Origin: Protula sp. h YS-2021
Lineage: Eukaryota; Annelida; Polychaeta; Sabellida; Serpulidae
Assembly (NCBI GenBank): GCA_949752745.1
Contig: OX457026.1
Span: forward strand, 70,373,091 to 70,437,090
DNA length: 64,000 nucleotides
Direction: 5' to 3'
Made by a program: the position numbers and the translations under genes. The notes below the pieces were generated by a model that saw only the letters and a list, made by a program, of their open reading frames with translations, was not told the origin of the DNA and did no database searches. Shown here one piece after another: positions 1-12,900 of the stretch (position 1 is its first letter; every line of letters starts with the position of its first letter).

Positions 1-367
1 CACAACCATGCAGTAATATCACCGCTTTAGTTTAGCTTCTGTTCTGAAAAACCTTACAAATATCGACACTATCCACTTGTTAAGTCCTACTGATGGTCGT
101 ATTTTAACGATCTCACTGTATGTTGTACTCATCAACGATAACCAGGAAACGATGCGATTTTTTCAGAGACTTTGTGTATCCACAGATTTACAAGGAAACC
201 TCCAACAAAAGTTAATGGACAAACAAATGAATACATAAATATTAATAACAATGACAACACCACCAATAATCATAATATTAAAAGAAATTAATATAAAAAA
301 TAATAACAATAATAATGATAACACCATAAAACGACCAGTGTTTTGATGCTAGTGGAATTTATTCCAG
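1..367 (+). other. Partial intron at left edge
   Basis: AT-rich sequence ending in the acceptor at 366-367. It includes a low-complexity A/T stretch around 230-330. No coding segment seen. Confidence 0.5.
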
Positions 368-1153
368 GGCGCTGAGACGCTACTTAACGTGGCACTGACT
401 GACCCTCACAACATTGTCAAATCTAAGGCAGCTGATGCCTACACGGACCACCCACATGGCGGCGACATACGTCACTTCTTGGCAACCAAACAATACAGGT
501 AGGTTCCAGCTAATGTAGACGTTTTAAAAATAAACTTCATAATCTGTGCGTTGTTTCAAATAGTTTATCCCTAAGTTTAAACATTGTGCTTAATACAGGT
601 ACAGTAATATCAGTGATGTAGAACATAGAAGAATGAGACGCTCTCTAGCGGGTATTGCGTCACGTATTTGGGAGGGATTCCAGTTCCGATTGGCAACCCC
701 TTCTTTAGATTGGCAAAAAACCATCGGTGGTTCGCAGTTGGGAATGTCAATGGGCGTTATAGTTAAGAACTTCCTAGAAGTCGATATTGGTGAGAATATT
801 AACTTTTAATATATTTTCTATGTTTTGATGACACGTCAGATAATGTCACAGATTTTTAAAACTGAACTTTACAATTTCAAAGATTCAGAGTTTAAAGATT
901 AACCTTAATAAATTTCTATATACGAGAACACTCAAATCTCTCTTTAAAAAAATAAAATTTAAAAAAAGATAATTATAACTTAAATAAAGCCGTTGTATTA
1001 TTTATAGCACCTCTAGCAGCATCGGCTTCTGTGAACATTCAGGATAAAGCATTTTTAACGGCGCACCTGGGCATCATAGGGATTGACCATCATTTCTTCT
1101 TGGCTGAGGTCTGCTATAAGGGACACATTAGCTATGATATCAACACCCTGGCG
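368..1153 (+). CDS. Exons 1-3: N-terminal region with RRMRR-S site
   Basis: Exons 368-498, 599-789 and 1008-1153, with phases 2, 1 and 0 at their ends. About 156 residues. Exon 1 reads GAETLLNVALTDPHN and onward; exon 2 carries the basic run RRMRR followed by Ser (627-641), a furin-type consensus. The stretch after it (SLAGIASRIWEGFQF...) starts an amphipathic, beta-prone segment containing ten or more hydrophobic clusters. I recognise no family. By position the part before RRMRR could be a propeptide. Acceptors at 598 and 1007 and donors at 499 and 790 are canonical. Confidence 0.8.
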
Positions 1154-4100
1154 GTACTTATTTTTTGCTTATTATTTATTTTCAAACAAAATACGATGGA
1201 AACCTAAAACAGATTTAAAAGTGCAATTCAGCTAATTTAGTCACATTTCCAATGTGGGTCATATTTGACACTGTCTTTGTTTTTGCAAGTCAGTAAGGAA
1301 ATAGAATAATTCTCACAATTGCAGGATGGTCCTATATTTATTTAAACTAGATATACAGGGAAACTCTGATCTGGGACCACCAAGCAGGTAGAACCACTTC
1401 AGAAATAAAGCCACTTTTTAATAAATACTTTCTGGGAACCTCCAATTCTAAAGAACCCAACAAGTAGGACTTTTTCAAAAATCGCTACACTTTGCTTCAG
1501 TGCGACTGGTGGTCCTATTCTGTTGTCCTATTTTGTTGTCCTATTCTGTTGTCATTGCAAACTCAGACCTTATATCTTTGACCGTTACTTTTACTGCTAT
1601 AACAGAAATATCTAGATATATCTAATACAAAAACCCACTGAAAATTGTTTTTGTTATTATGGAAAACCTTTTAGAGTATTGCTTTTAGCTATCTTTTCGT
1701 AACTCTAGAGCAAATAATAGTTGAGAAATTTGGATGACCATGTGTCTGGCTAGAAGCTAAATGATGGCTGAATACTTGGGAACATCACTGGAGGCCCTGT
1801 TCAATAGCTAATCACAAATCGTCGATTTGTTTGTTGTTTTTTTTAGCAAGGGGAACAAAATGTAGCCATTCCTGCAAAGGGGACCCCTGTAAAAAACAGC
1901 ACCACTTTTAAGTAGTCCACTCTAGGTGCTTTTCATAATGTGGAACCCCATGACTGGCACCATCTGGACAATTGAATCACTTTAGGTCAGTACCAGCTGT
2001 GATCCTATATCAGGTGTTCCGATATATTCCAGGAAAGCACCTACGGTGAAGCTGTACGCATTGCTGAACAAATGGACCGAATCGTCAATCAAGTAGTCAA
2101 CCAACTGAACAGTGGCGTGAGAAATTTCAAAAATCTACTTACAGACGTCAATGGTTTTGACGTCACTGATATTATAGACAGCTTCGTAACCACTGTGAAG
2201 ACATTGCCCAATAGCGTTTTTGATATCAGGAAAATTGCCAGGCGTCTTTTCCAGGCAATGGATGAGTTTACGGTCTCGCCCCCGGTGTTCGTTCAAATCC
2301 GCGGCTTTGTACAGAAAATTACCAAGATTTTCAACGACGTAAAGTCAGACATCATGACTTTCTACAATGTATGTAAATACATTATCTTACATTATTACAA
2401 ACCGCAAAATTAGTTAGAGAAACTGAAGGGTTTTGAACTATATTTTTTATTATAACTGTATTTTCATGTATACACAGTACATGAGTACTTATTTAAAAAT
2501 CATAACTTCATCTTCTAGAAATAAACATTACTGTTGTGTAATAAGTATGCACGATGACTGAGTTTTTGTATGTTTATTGTTATCTCTTGAGAAAGGAGTT
2601 TTTCTCACCGCTTGAATCCCAGGGCGCAGTTTAAACCCCTTCCCCAAGGCTTACACAAGGGTCTCGAATGGGACTAGCACGAACGCATCTATTTGTGTTT
2701 AGGCAATTGTGGATACAGTGATGTCAACATTACCATGGGCGTGGAAAGAAATTATGAATTCCTTCAACGGAATGGTTGCAGCCTTAGCAAACGTTTTACA
2801 AAATCCTTTGACTTCTATCCAAAATCTCGGTCGGGGAGTCGCCAGGTAAATAACGCAATTAGTCACCTACCATGCCTTCCCTACAATTTTCATTATAACC
2901 AAGTATCGTAAAGTGTAGATTTATCTTCTATTATTGCAGATTTACTTTTTTCTATTTTTCATATATTTGGTTGTTTGCAAAAAGCGAATCTTTGATAACT
3001 TTTTACCTGGAGAATAGCACAGCAGGCTATGGTTTGAATAAAGTAAATGTACTATGTTATTTTACGCTTTTGTATTCTTGCTTGGGGAGGGGGGGGGGGG
3101 GGGTAATTGGATGTTTTTAACTGCGGAAGTAAATTTCTCCCAAGGATATAATCATATGACCTGTCTAATAAAACATTAGCAAACACAGGCAAAGAAAAGT
3201 CTGTGCGAAAACTATTCAGGAAAATATAAGAACTATGTTAAACTAACAATACTTTATACAACAAGCTTTTTGACATAAGTATTCATTCTGCACAGAATTT
3301 CACTGGCGATTGGTGTTATTCTAGAGGCAAAGGATACCATAGTCTCAGCAAATATCTTCGCTGCAGGTTTATTTAGTGTTATTTTAATAATCTGTACAGA
3401 TTTTTTACTGGTTTACTATAAATGGCAGAAAGCAGCCATTTACTATTTCAATATCGGAGTGCAAGCAATCATTCTAGTAAGCAGTGATAGAGAACTAATT
3501 TGTGACTTTCTATAGAAAGTTGTATTTACTGCAGAAAGGAGACCATATTGGTTTGACTTTGCGGATGTGCTGGATGAGCTCAGGGAAGACATGGAGGCAA
3601 TAGAAGATGCACTGGATGATACTTCTGACTGGCTGCTAGGCAGAATGGATACTGAGAAAAGCTTGATTCTAGAATTCACTGGCGTAACAACAGTACACAC
3701 CTTCACTTAGCTTCCCTGTTTAACTCTAAAAATAAACAATGACAGATGATTTTGCATAATAAATGTAATGTAAAAGTATTGTGTTTATCTTTATTCTACA
3801 AAATTTCATATGGTTAAGAATTTTAACAAGTGCTTTGCATGGTTAAAGAACCTCGATACAGCAGTTAAGTTTTAACCAATATATGTTACTCATTTCTCTT
3901 TTCTTGAAATGGTCAGATGCAGATGAAGTGGCAAATGTTGAGAGAATTGTGGTCTCAAGTGGTAGGCAACATGGGGGGTCCATTTCTTCTACTGGACTAC
4001 TTACTGGACCCATTTTTGGCAACATACGAACTCGTAACGGATACTATCACCCGGATTAAAGATGGCTGGGCCACTTTGGTTGAGAAGTGAGAAACCTTTT

Positions 4101-6847
4101 TCTTCACATTACACTGACATGATTCCAGGAACAATTTTGCTAGTTTGTCATGAGATTGGACTGGTTAAATATCGTAAAAATAAATATCATAAATCGTAAA
4201 ATTGTCTTGAGACTGTGTATCTTAATTAGTCTGAGGTACATTAGATACAGCAGATTTAAGTATTAGATTAAAGTAACTTTGCAACACACTCTCTAACACA
4301 GATCTACACATCATGGTAGATAGCAGGAGTTATCATAGAGGGTAACTTCTTTTTTAGCTACAACAAAGCTCGCTCACAGATAGAAGCTATTTTTGGACCA
4401 AAATTCCATAAAAAATTCCCTGGGGAATACTTTACGTCATCAGTATGCGGTGATGGATTCTGGGAAAGCACTGGCAGTGGCCGTTACAGCCATCCGGGAG
4501 TTGATTTGAAAATCAGCGTTAACCATGTGGTGCGTTACATGCTATGTTGACACATGCTTAACTAGCTTGCAGTTCCCTCTCATCACTTATGTCATTTCAT
4601 CACCATAGAAACATTATTTGTTTTAAATACCAATTGTAGTAGTATACTACTGACGCTTTTAGCGTTGTGAAACACACTTTGAAACTCAACATTTCGTAGT
4701 CATTTTAGCCTTTTTCGAGTGAGTAATCAAATCGCTACAAATTCGATTGTTTATGCAGTATTCTAAGAGTGACATTTGTAATTATTTGCATTTGAAGTAG
4801 AAACTAAGTAACAATTGCAATTCTTTCTAATGTTTTATTTACATTAATCCCTGAGCTATAATACGATTTTATAGATAGATAAGTTTATTAATATCTTACA
4901 AAACTACAAATATTTAATTTTAGGTGGTGGCGCCATTTGGGGGAGAAATTCGTCTAAGTGGACCCCAACAAGTAACCATAGATATTAAAAACATGAGAAA
5001 TATGGAAATCATTATTGACAACATTGACTTTGCGACTAACATCACCAACCGTCAGGTAAGCGGATACATCCAGCGTGATTCTCTTTGCACAGATATTTGT
5101 CGTCGAAGGAGGCAACCAGAACCGGAAGAGAAAGGCCCTTCTTTAATATCGAATATGCGTTAAACTGCTCTTATTTGCAGGATGATTGATGTGTGTGATG
5201 GTCATATCCTAAGGTTTCCATGTTAGGCTGCAAATTCCTAAGTTAGGTTTAATATTTCAGGTCGGTGCTGGGGACTACATTGGAAGGGCCACTAGGCCAT
5301 GGTGTTCAGAGGGACACATTCATGTTGCTATGAGGGACACCAGGACATTGAACTATGTGGACCCAAGTCGCTTTAAATCTAAGCGAAAGCTAGAGGGTGC
5401 TCCTGAATGGATCGAGGACTGCGATCATTATCAATTAATTTGGCAAGTAAGTAAGCATCAACTGTTCTGACATTCTAGTTGCTCGTTACTCATTATATAA
5501 ATTCGTAGTCTGCTTAATATGAATGGCGGTTTTATACCAAAAGAAGGACAGAAGTAATGGATATTGTGCATTTCTTATCAAATCATTTTAAGTGTTGAAT
5601 CTGATGCATAACCAAAAATATGCAAATAACAAATATTCCTAAAAACAAAACCAGGCATTGTATCATTTACAAAACATGGCATTTGAACAGATAAACAGTT
5701 CTAATGCGTCAACAGAGAAGACTTAAGCCCAAATTTGTCTTCATCGTGTATGGCATTAAGTGGCTAAGAAGGAAGGATAAATTGTGAGGCTTTTTTAAAT
5801 AAAGTGGTTTATGACGTTCATTTCAGGGGCTTGTCTTGCAAGAAGGCAACATAACTCCAGATCCCGCCTCGGAAGATCAAACACCATCACTGCAAAATGC
5901 CCCCGACGTTTCTGCACTTCAAGCTGAGGGCTTCATGGAATCAACGTCGAAAAGAAAGAAAAGGTCGATCGCTGATTGGCTAGAAAGATTCCATAGTAGG
6001 TGGAAGACGCACTTATTTTATGGAAAAATTCCTGTTAGCAAGTATAGCTGTGTTGCTTGTACCCCTGCAGAATTCTATTCCCGGTAAAGTCGAGTTAACA
6101 TCACTTGTCCCATTTTTCTAGAAATCTGTAGTTTTAATTTTATAAATCCTTTCTTTTTCTGTGCAGACTTTACAGTGAGTCTTGGTCTGGGTGACATCAC
6201 AGATCTACGTGATTTGTTTTCATTGCGACTCAACGACCTTTCGGTTGAAACGCTACTTGGAGCGGTTAGCGACGCGGGCAATACCGAATTAGAATCTACT
6301 CTCAGTTCCTTACTTGAAAAAATCCAGGTATTCGCACAGAATCTTCAAAATTCTTCAAAGCCTGAGCGTGTTAGTTTCACTGCTTAATAACAATTTGAAC
6401 TTCTTACTTGACTATCGAGCACATTATGTTTGAGAATGTAATTGGTGGTTCCGTGTAAATTGAAAATAAAACTGAAACCATGTGCAATAACATCTTACTG
6501 ATACCGCAGAGGCAACAGAGTACAACTGTTCACTGAGTGTGCGATTTTGTTTTCATGCAAAATTTGAAATTACTAAAATGAACAGCCTTAATCTATCCAC
6601 CTAACTGGATGCTTGCTCAGGAGCTTAGTGAAGATGTAACATGTGCGAGGCCGGAGAGTATGGATGACCATGTGTTGCGCGCTAACATGTTCCTTCGTGG
6701 ACAGTCCACTTCTGGTTCAAGAGCCGAATTAGAGGCACGCTTTCGTCACCCAGACACTGGTAGCTTTATATCTTATTAAGTGTTATAGATATATAGCGAA
6801 ATTATTTTATTCTAATTTTTATTAGCATTATTATCTGTACATGCACT

Positions 6848-6883
<36 letters not shown>

Positions 6884-6888
6884 GTAGT

Positions 6889-6933
<45 letters not shown>

Positions 6934-9900
6934 TTAAATATGGGTTGCATGTGGTCTAATAAGGGTCGAGACTGTAGATAAGCCAAGCAGGTCTAAGGAC
7001 AGTGGCCCAGTTAAACTTTACACAAATCCTCGAGCACTTGAATAAGTTTGTTAACATGCTCAAGCCTACATTCCTTGATCGATTATTAAATTATTCTAGC
7101 ATAGGTAGTTTCTGAAACAACAAGTGTCCGTATCGTAAATAAGCTTGCTCAGCACAAAGATAGTAGCCCAGTGGCCTTGCAAGTTTACTTTACAACACAA
7201 TTCGTGAGCACTTGAACGAGTTTATTGACACGTTCTCACCAACAGTTCTTAATCGATTATTAAAACATTGTAGTTTGTAAACTAGCAAGGGCATATTCGG
7301 CGGGTACTCTTGCTAAAACTATTTTTATAATCACATAAACTCTCCAGCAATATTTCAGTTGCAAACTGGTACATGCCAATATTTTATTTATTTATATTGA
7401 TCATTTATTTGTTTATTATTTATTGATTCTGTGTTCATCTTAATTTGGATTAAAGTACCTACCATCTTCTTTACTGTTTATCTCTATATTGCTTGCCGCG
7501 TAATCGTCTGTTAAATGTTCTAATCCATGCCAAATTGAACTTCAAGTAAAGATTCACACCCGACTTATGGGCAAACGCTAATATACATTTATTGGCTATG
7601 TTATCGGTAACAGCTAATTTTTAGTATTCTGTGTGTTACATAGATTGCGATGTACTAGCAGACTTTGTTTCTGATGAAGCCACTTGCATCTACGCAGAAG
7701 ATTGCCTTGGTCTATCGTGTTGTGTTGACTTGGAGCTTTTTGGCCTATTCCACTACCCTGTACTGTCCTACATTTCATTCGACCGCAATAGCAGCAGTTT
7801 AACTTTGGGAGTTGATAACTGGTTTGATGTGGTTACAATCCCAGAAACAAACGATTTTGAAGGTACATGTGAAATTGTTACAAGGCCTTCAAGAGAATAA
7901 CCCTCATAACCAAACGATTTCAAACGCCGTCATGTATTTTAAACTGAATTTTGCAATACACCGATGTTATAATTGTAATGTGAATTGTAAAAAGTAAGGA
8001 TGTTTTCAAATGTTCCCAAACGTAAATCAACCACAGCTCACCCAAAAGTGCCTTGATGCGAATTCAGAATCATAAATCAACATTTAAAAGTCGGGATAAG
8101 TTTTTAAATCAACAAATAAAGAGGATATAACACAGTTGCGAAACGTACTGCATTCAAACTAACTCCTTAAATTTTATGTTTTTTGTTGTTGAAAATTTGA
8201 CAAAACATTGTTATAGGAAAAATAATGCTTAACTTTTTCCGTGCGAGTTGAATAAATTAACCCGGTAAACTTCTTGTTTCCACTTAATTAATATATTTAA
8301 CCTTGAAATCACAATAATATTTGCGCGTTTTATCATAATATTCTTTATCTGTATTGCAGCAATAAGTCACAGGTCGCTACTTTCGGTTGACCGGGGCTAT
8401 CTGGACATGAAGCAACTGATTGTGAATTATGTAATAGCACCTGGTAATTTCAGCTTTCAGGTATGGCACAAACAACGTATCTTTGACGTCACGACTTCAT
8501 AGATCAAATTCAAATTTAAAATTTTTGGATTTAATTTATTTTTGCTCAATGATTCTAACTTTTTTAGATATCTATGCCCTCTTAGATGTCCCTATAAAAT
8601 TTTCCTTCAAGGCAGCCTAAAATCTTAAAATATACCAGCAATAACTGCATTGCAAATAAACCGTTTAATTAAATATAATATCTTTAAAATAAGTCTGTGA
8701 AATCAACGCTTGCAATATGAGTAAAAGAAAATGTGTGTGTGCATTCAGTAAATAAAGATACTACAAAACAAATTAAAAACAGTGAAACATATCTCTAATT
8801 GTGAGCATACATCTGTAAATAAACACTAAAAAGCTCCTAATTTTTATTATGAGACATTTAAAACAGAAGCAATAGAATACTTTATTGATTTATTTCTATC
8901 ATTTCACCCTTTTCATTTTTAAGGCATATATTTTGCCCGCATCACAGAAACAAAGTTAGTTATATATTTTTCTCAGTTGCATTTGTCTATTGAAATGTGC
9001 TCAACCCTTGAGGAGGAATGTACGCATGTTAGTGATATTTTCCGAGGTTTAGAGTTTCCGACAGATCTTACCAACCAGGCCATATCTCAAGGTAAAACAA
9101 AAATATATCACCTGGATAACTCTTCTATCACTTAATTACCGCACGTAGTCTTTTAGCCATTCCTTAAAACAATAAGGGAAGGCAAAATTAATGCCTATTT
9201 AGTATTTCAGCAATTCCTTAAACTATCATGAAATTCAAAATTAACCCCAATTAGCCTTTTGATTAGCCTTTTAAACATGTAAACAAAACCTGTAAGTAGA
9301 ATATAAACAAACGGTATTCATGTACCTGCAAGTACTTCCTTTTTTATCGTTACATTTTAAATACATTCCTTTCCAAAAAAAAAAGGATACCTGGTTTGAC
9401 TAGGATATATTTTAAAAGACAACTCCTAAGTTCCTAATATGAAATACTCGTTTTCATTCAGGAATCAGTTTCAAATGTTAATTCAATTGATTCAATTGAA
9501 AACAATTATGATTTAAATCGCCAATCATATTAACAAACATTTGTTTTTTACACTTCGTTTAAAACTGAAAATAGTTATTTATATGTTTGCCGTTTCATAG
9601 TACTCAGAATTGGTGCATCAAGCACTGTGGGGGATATGTTGGAGTTAGTAGACCTGCTTGGGCTCAGTGAAGAAGAAACTGCTGATATTATTAATGAAAT
9701 GCGCGACGTTTTTGCTGCTTGGGTAATGGCTTAGATCGTGCAGTTGTCTTCTTTTTCTTTAAAATCCAAAGAATTGTGATTGCTAAGTCACTTAAGATAT
9801 TCTTTTTCTTTTCACGTTTTTCTTACGCTAAAGGGTGCTTTTATAAACAATAATGATGTAGTGCTGTAAAAAAGTATGGAATTAAGCGACAGTTTAAGGT

Positions 9901-12900
9901 ATAACAAAATTTTCCTGTCTTTTAGCTGAACGACCAAATTCATAGTGCGGTTACTGAGATATTTGAAAACGTGTTGGACCTGGAAGACATCTGTATGAGG
10001 GGCTACACACTCGAATTTGGACCCAATGAAGTTCCTATTTTCCAGGCGAACCCAAGTCCTATACCTCTAGGCTGGTTCCTACTTTTCTTTGGTAAGTAAG
10101 AACAGCATTAGTTTCCAACTTTTACTTAGGATATAAAACATAAGCTGATATAAAGATATGTTTTTTCTGTCTTTTGAAGGATATTAAGAAGTAATGTAGC
10201 CTGCTAAATTTCTTTAATAATTCTGACATGCATTGTATTAAAGGGTATAGTTTTCATTTGCAGAGTTTGGATTAAGTGGCTATTTTGGAGCACAATTCCA
10301 TTGTGATATGTGCATGCTTTCAATGCAAACTAACGTAAGATAAACTTACTTATGTTACTCTAATTACACTGCAAAACTGTTTTCGAATAACACACAAAGA
10401 TTTAGATTAATTTCCGAAGCAATATAATTCAAATTATTTCGTGAAACACTGGATCTATATAATTTTCTTTTGAACCACACTTGTTTGCAAAAATATATGC
10501 AATGTCCACCTCATTGATTATAATGTCAAATCGTTTTCAGCTAAAACAGATTTTTTTAGAATGGAACTGTTCAGAAATGTTTAGTAAATAGAATAGCTCT
10601 AAAGATGGAAAAATAGAAATGGGGGCATGAAACCTATCTCACTTTCGTGTAGTTCAGGCATCAAGTGTGTTTCGCATATCCTTTTTCATTACAAAACCAT
10701 TTGATTGTAAAATGAAAAGAAACATAAATATTACTACTATTCAAAGGAATGACGTTGACGACACTGTTAGTTTGTTACTCCAGGCCACAATTACACCTTA
10801 TGTTGGGGCAATTACATGGGGAAGTATGAGCTTAGCCTTGGGGCCATTCCAAGTGCGGTTGCTCATAGAGGGACATGTCATTACAACAGAGATGCCAACA
10901 ACGGCAAATGTTATTTTCCAACGTTTTCCACTTGACGTCAAGTAAGTCGCTCCAGATAGTTAAGACTAATTTTGGCATTTGATAAAATGGCAGATTGTTT
11001 ATAAAAGATTTTTAGGGAACTGAATACATAGACTGACGTTAAAAGCTATGGACATGAAAACATTGTTAATGTTAATGATTGATTAGCTGTTAATGAATGA
11101 TTAAATTTAAGCGCTTTTAAAACACAAAGGTAGCCACAATACATGTAATTAATAAACCTTTAATGCTATGTAAGTGCTCCTAACAAAACTATGCCGTCTT
11201 TTCAGTGCAACTTCATTATTTAAGCATAATGTAGTGTGACTGAAGTATCGCCTGTTTAATCATTTCTCGACTATAAACATCTATGAAAAGAAAAAGGGCG
11301 CATGATATCGTGTCAGTTTGAAATGGTTTTTAGCCATTCATCATAATTAATATCTGTTTAAAATGGTTTTCAGTCATTCATCATAATTAATATCTTCATT
11401 TAGGGCACGCATGGGCTTAAAATTAGTACCACTTCACGTATTCCTGTACGGCCAAATAGTCTTTGAAATAGAAGTGAATATTCTTGGGGTCACTGTTGGC
11501 ATAAGTGAAACACTGCTCAGCGTCAAATTGTGGGAATACGAGTCAGAACAAATCAACAAGGAGATTTTCAATGCGATTGATGCGGAACCAGACGACAGTC
11601 CTCCTTCATTTCTTCCATTTGAAGACAATGAGGTAGAGTTTGTAGGAATTCAATTCGGTTTTGATAACAATAAAGTTTTCTCTGACAGAACATGGTCGGT
11701 CTCGTAAACCTGGTTTACATTTAATGTAAAATTAATTACAGATATAAAAGATAAAACAAAGAATACAAGGCTTTATAATGTATATTATATTTCTTTAAAA
11801 CAGAGACGCAGAAAACGCGAAGGATCCGGACAAATCTCATGTACTGTTGAACAAGTGGCAGGAAAGGATTACACGGAGCCCGCTTTTAACATCCAGTATG
11901 ATGTGGCAGACGACAGAAGCGACGTTGAGACGATCCTCTGTATAGGAACCTACCACGGTGGCTGTGATGTGCTTAGCGATGAGCCGCTTTCCGGAACTGC
12001 ATCACTGCAATCACGGGTATGACGTACATACGCACATGCGTAGTGTACAACTCAAAGGCAGCGTCCGCCATGAATTTAGTTTACGTTAAAATAAAATGTT
12101 CAAGTTCCATGTGCTTATTTGGGTCTGTGAATAATTTATAATATTCAGAATGGATGATCCAATAAATTTATTTGAACCTTATCATTATGGATCCAAAGGC
12201 GTTGAAGCTATGCTATGATAGATAATTCCGAAGTGGGTTATATGTTGTAAAGGCTCTACGATCTGGTGTGCCCCTGTACTTTACTGTAACGTCTCGAAAC
12301 TCACAAGGAGGCGAGGCAAGCATTACCTGTGACTTGATAACGTACGACACAACGCCACCCACAGGGCGAGTGACTGCTGAGTTCACATCCACAAGCCATC
12401 CGAATATTATCAAGTGTCTTATGTTCGTCACTGATGACTCGGAGATCGTTACCCAGATGGTAAAATGATCAAAAACTGAAACACACCCATAAACATCAGG
12501 CGTCATTTCTTTCTACTGTAAAGATTATTAAAAAGTTTATAATAGAAAATGATTTCTGCTGTACAATATCCAAAAATGTTAAATGAACCGAATGAAATGA
12601 TTATTTAAAATTTAAAATGCAAAATACTACAATGTATATTGAGATATTTTATAAATAACTATTAACATAAATTGAACTTAAGGTCAGTGCAGGCCACGGG
12701 ACAACTATGTATGGAACACAGATGCAGCCTTGGGAAGAATTTGAAATAACAAGAGACAGCAGGCCTACTTCAGACAACACTGAATCTCTCTCCTTTTATG
12801 CAGGTATGGATTAATAAATGACCATGAACCACATCTTGTTACCTTGATAACCATGTATAATAACACTAATCTATACTCTCGAATATGAATAACTAAGAAA

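Noticed and set aside
2693..2911. Open frame starting before exon 5 in another frame
   Set aside because: Exon 5 in the phase set by exon 4 gives a better, helical reading; this frame would not splice to exon 6.
5996..6083. Extension of exon 12 to the donor at 6084
   Set aside because: Open, but leaves a phase that does not match exon 13; kept only as a possible alternative splice form.
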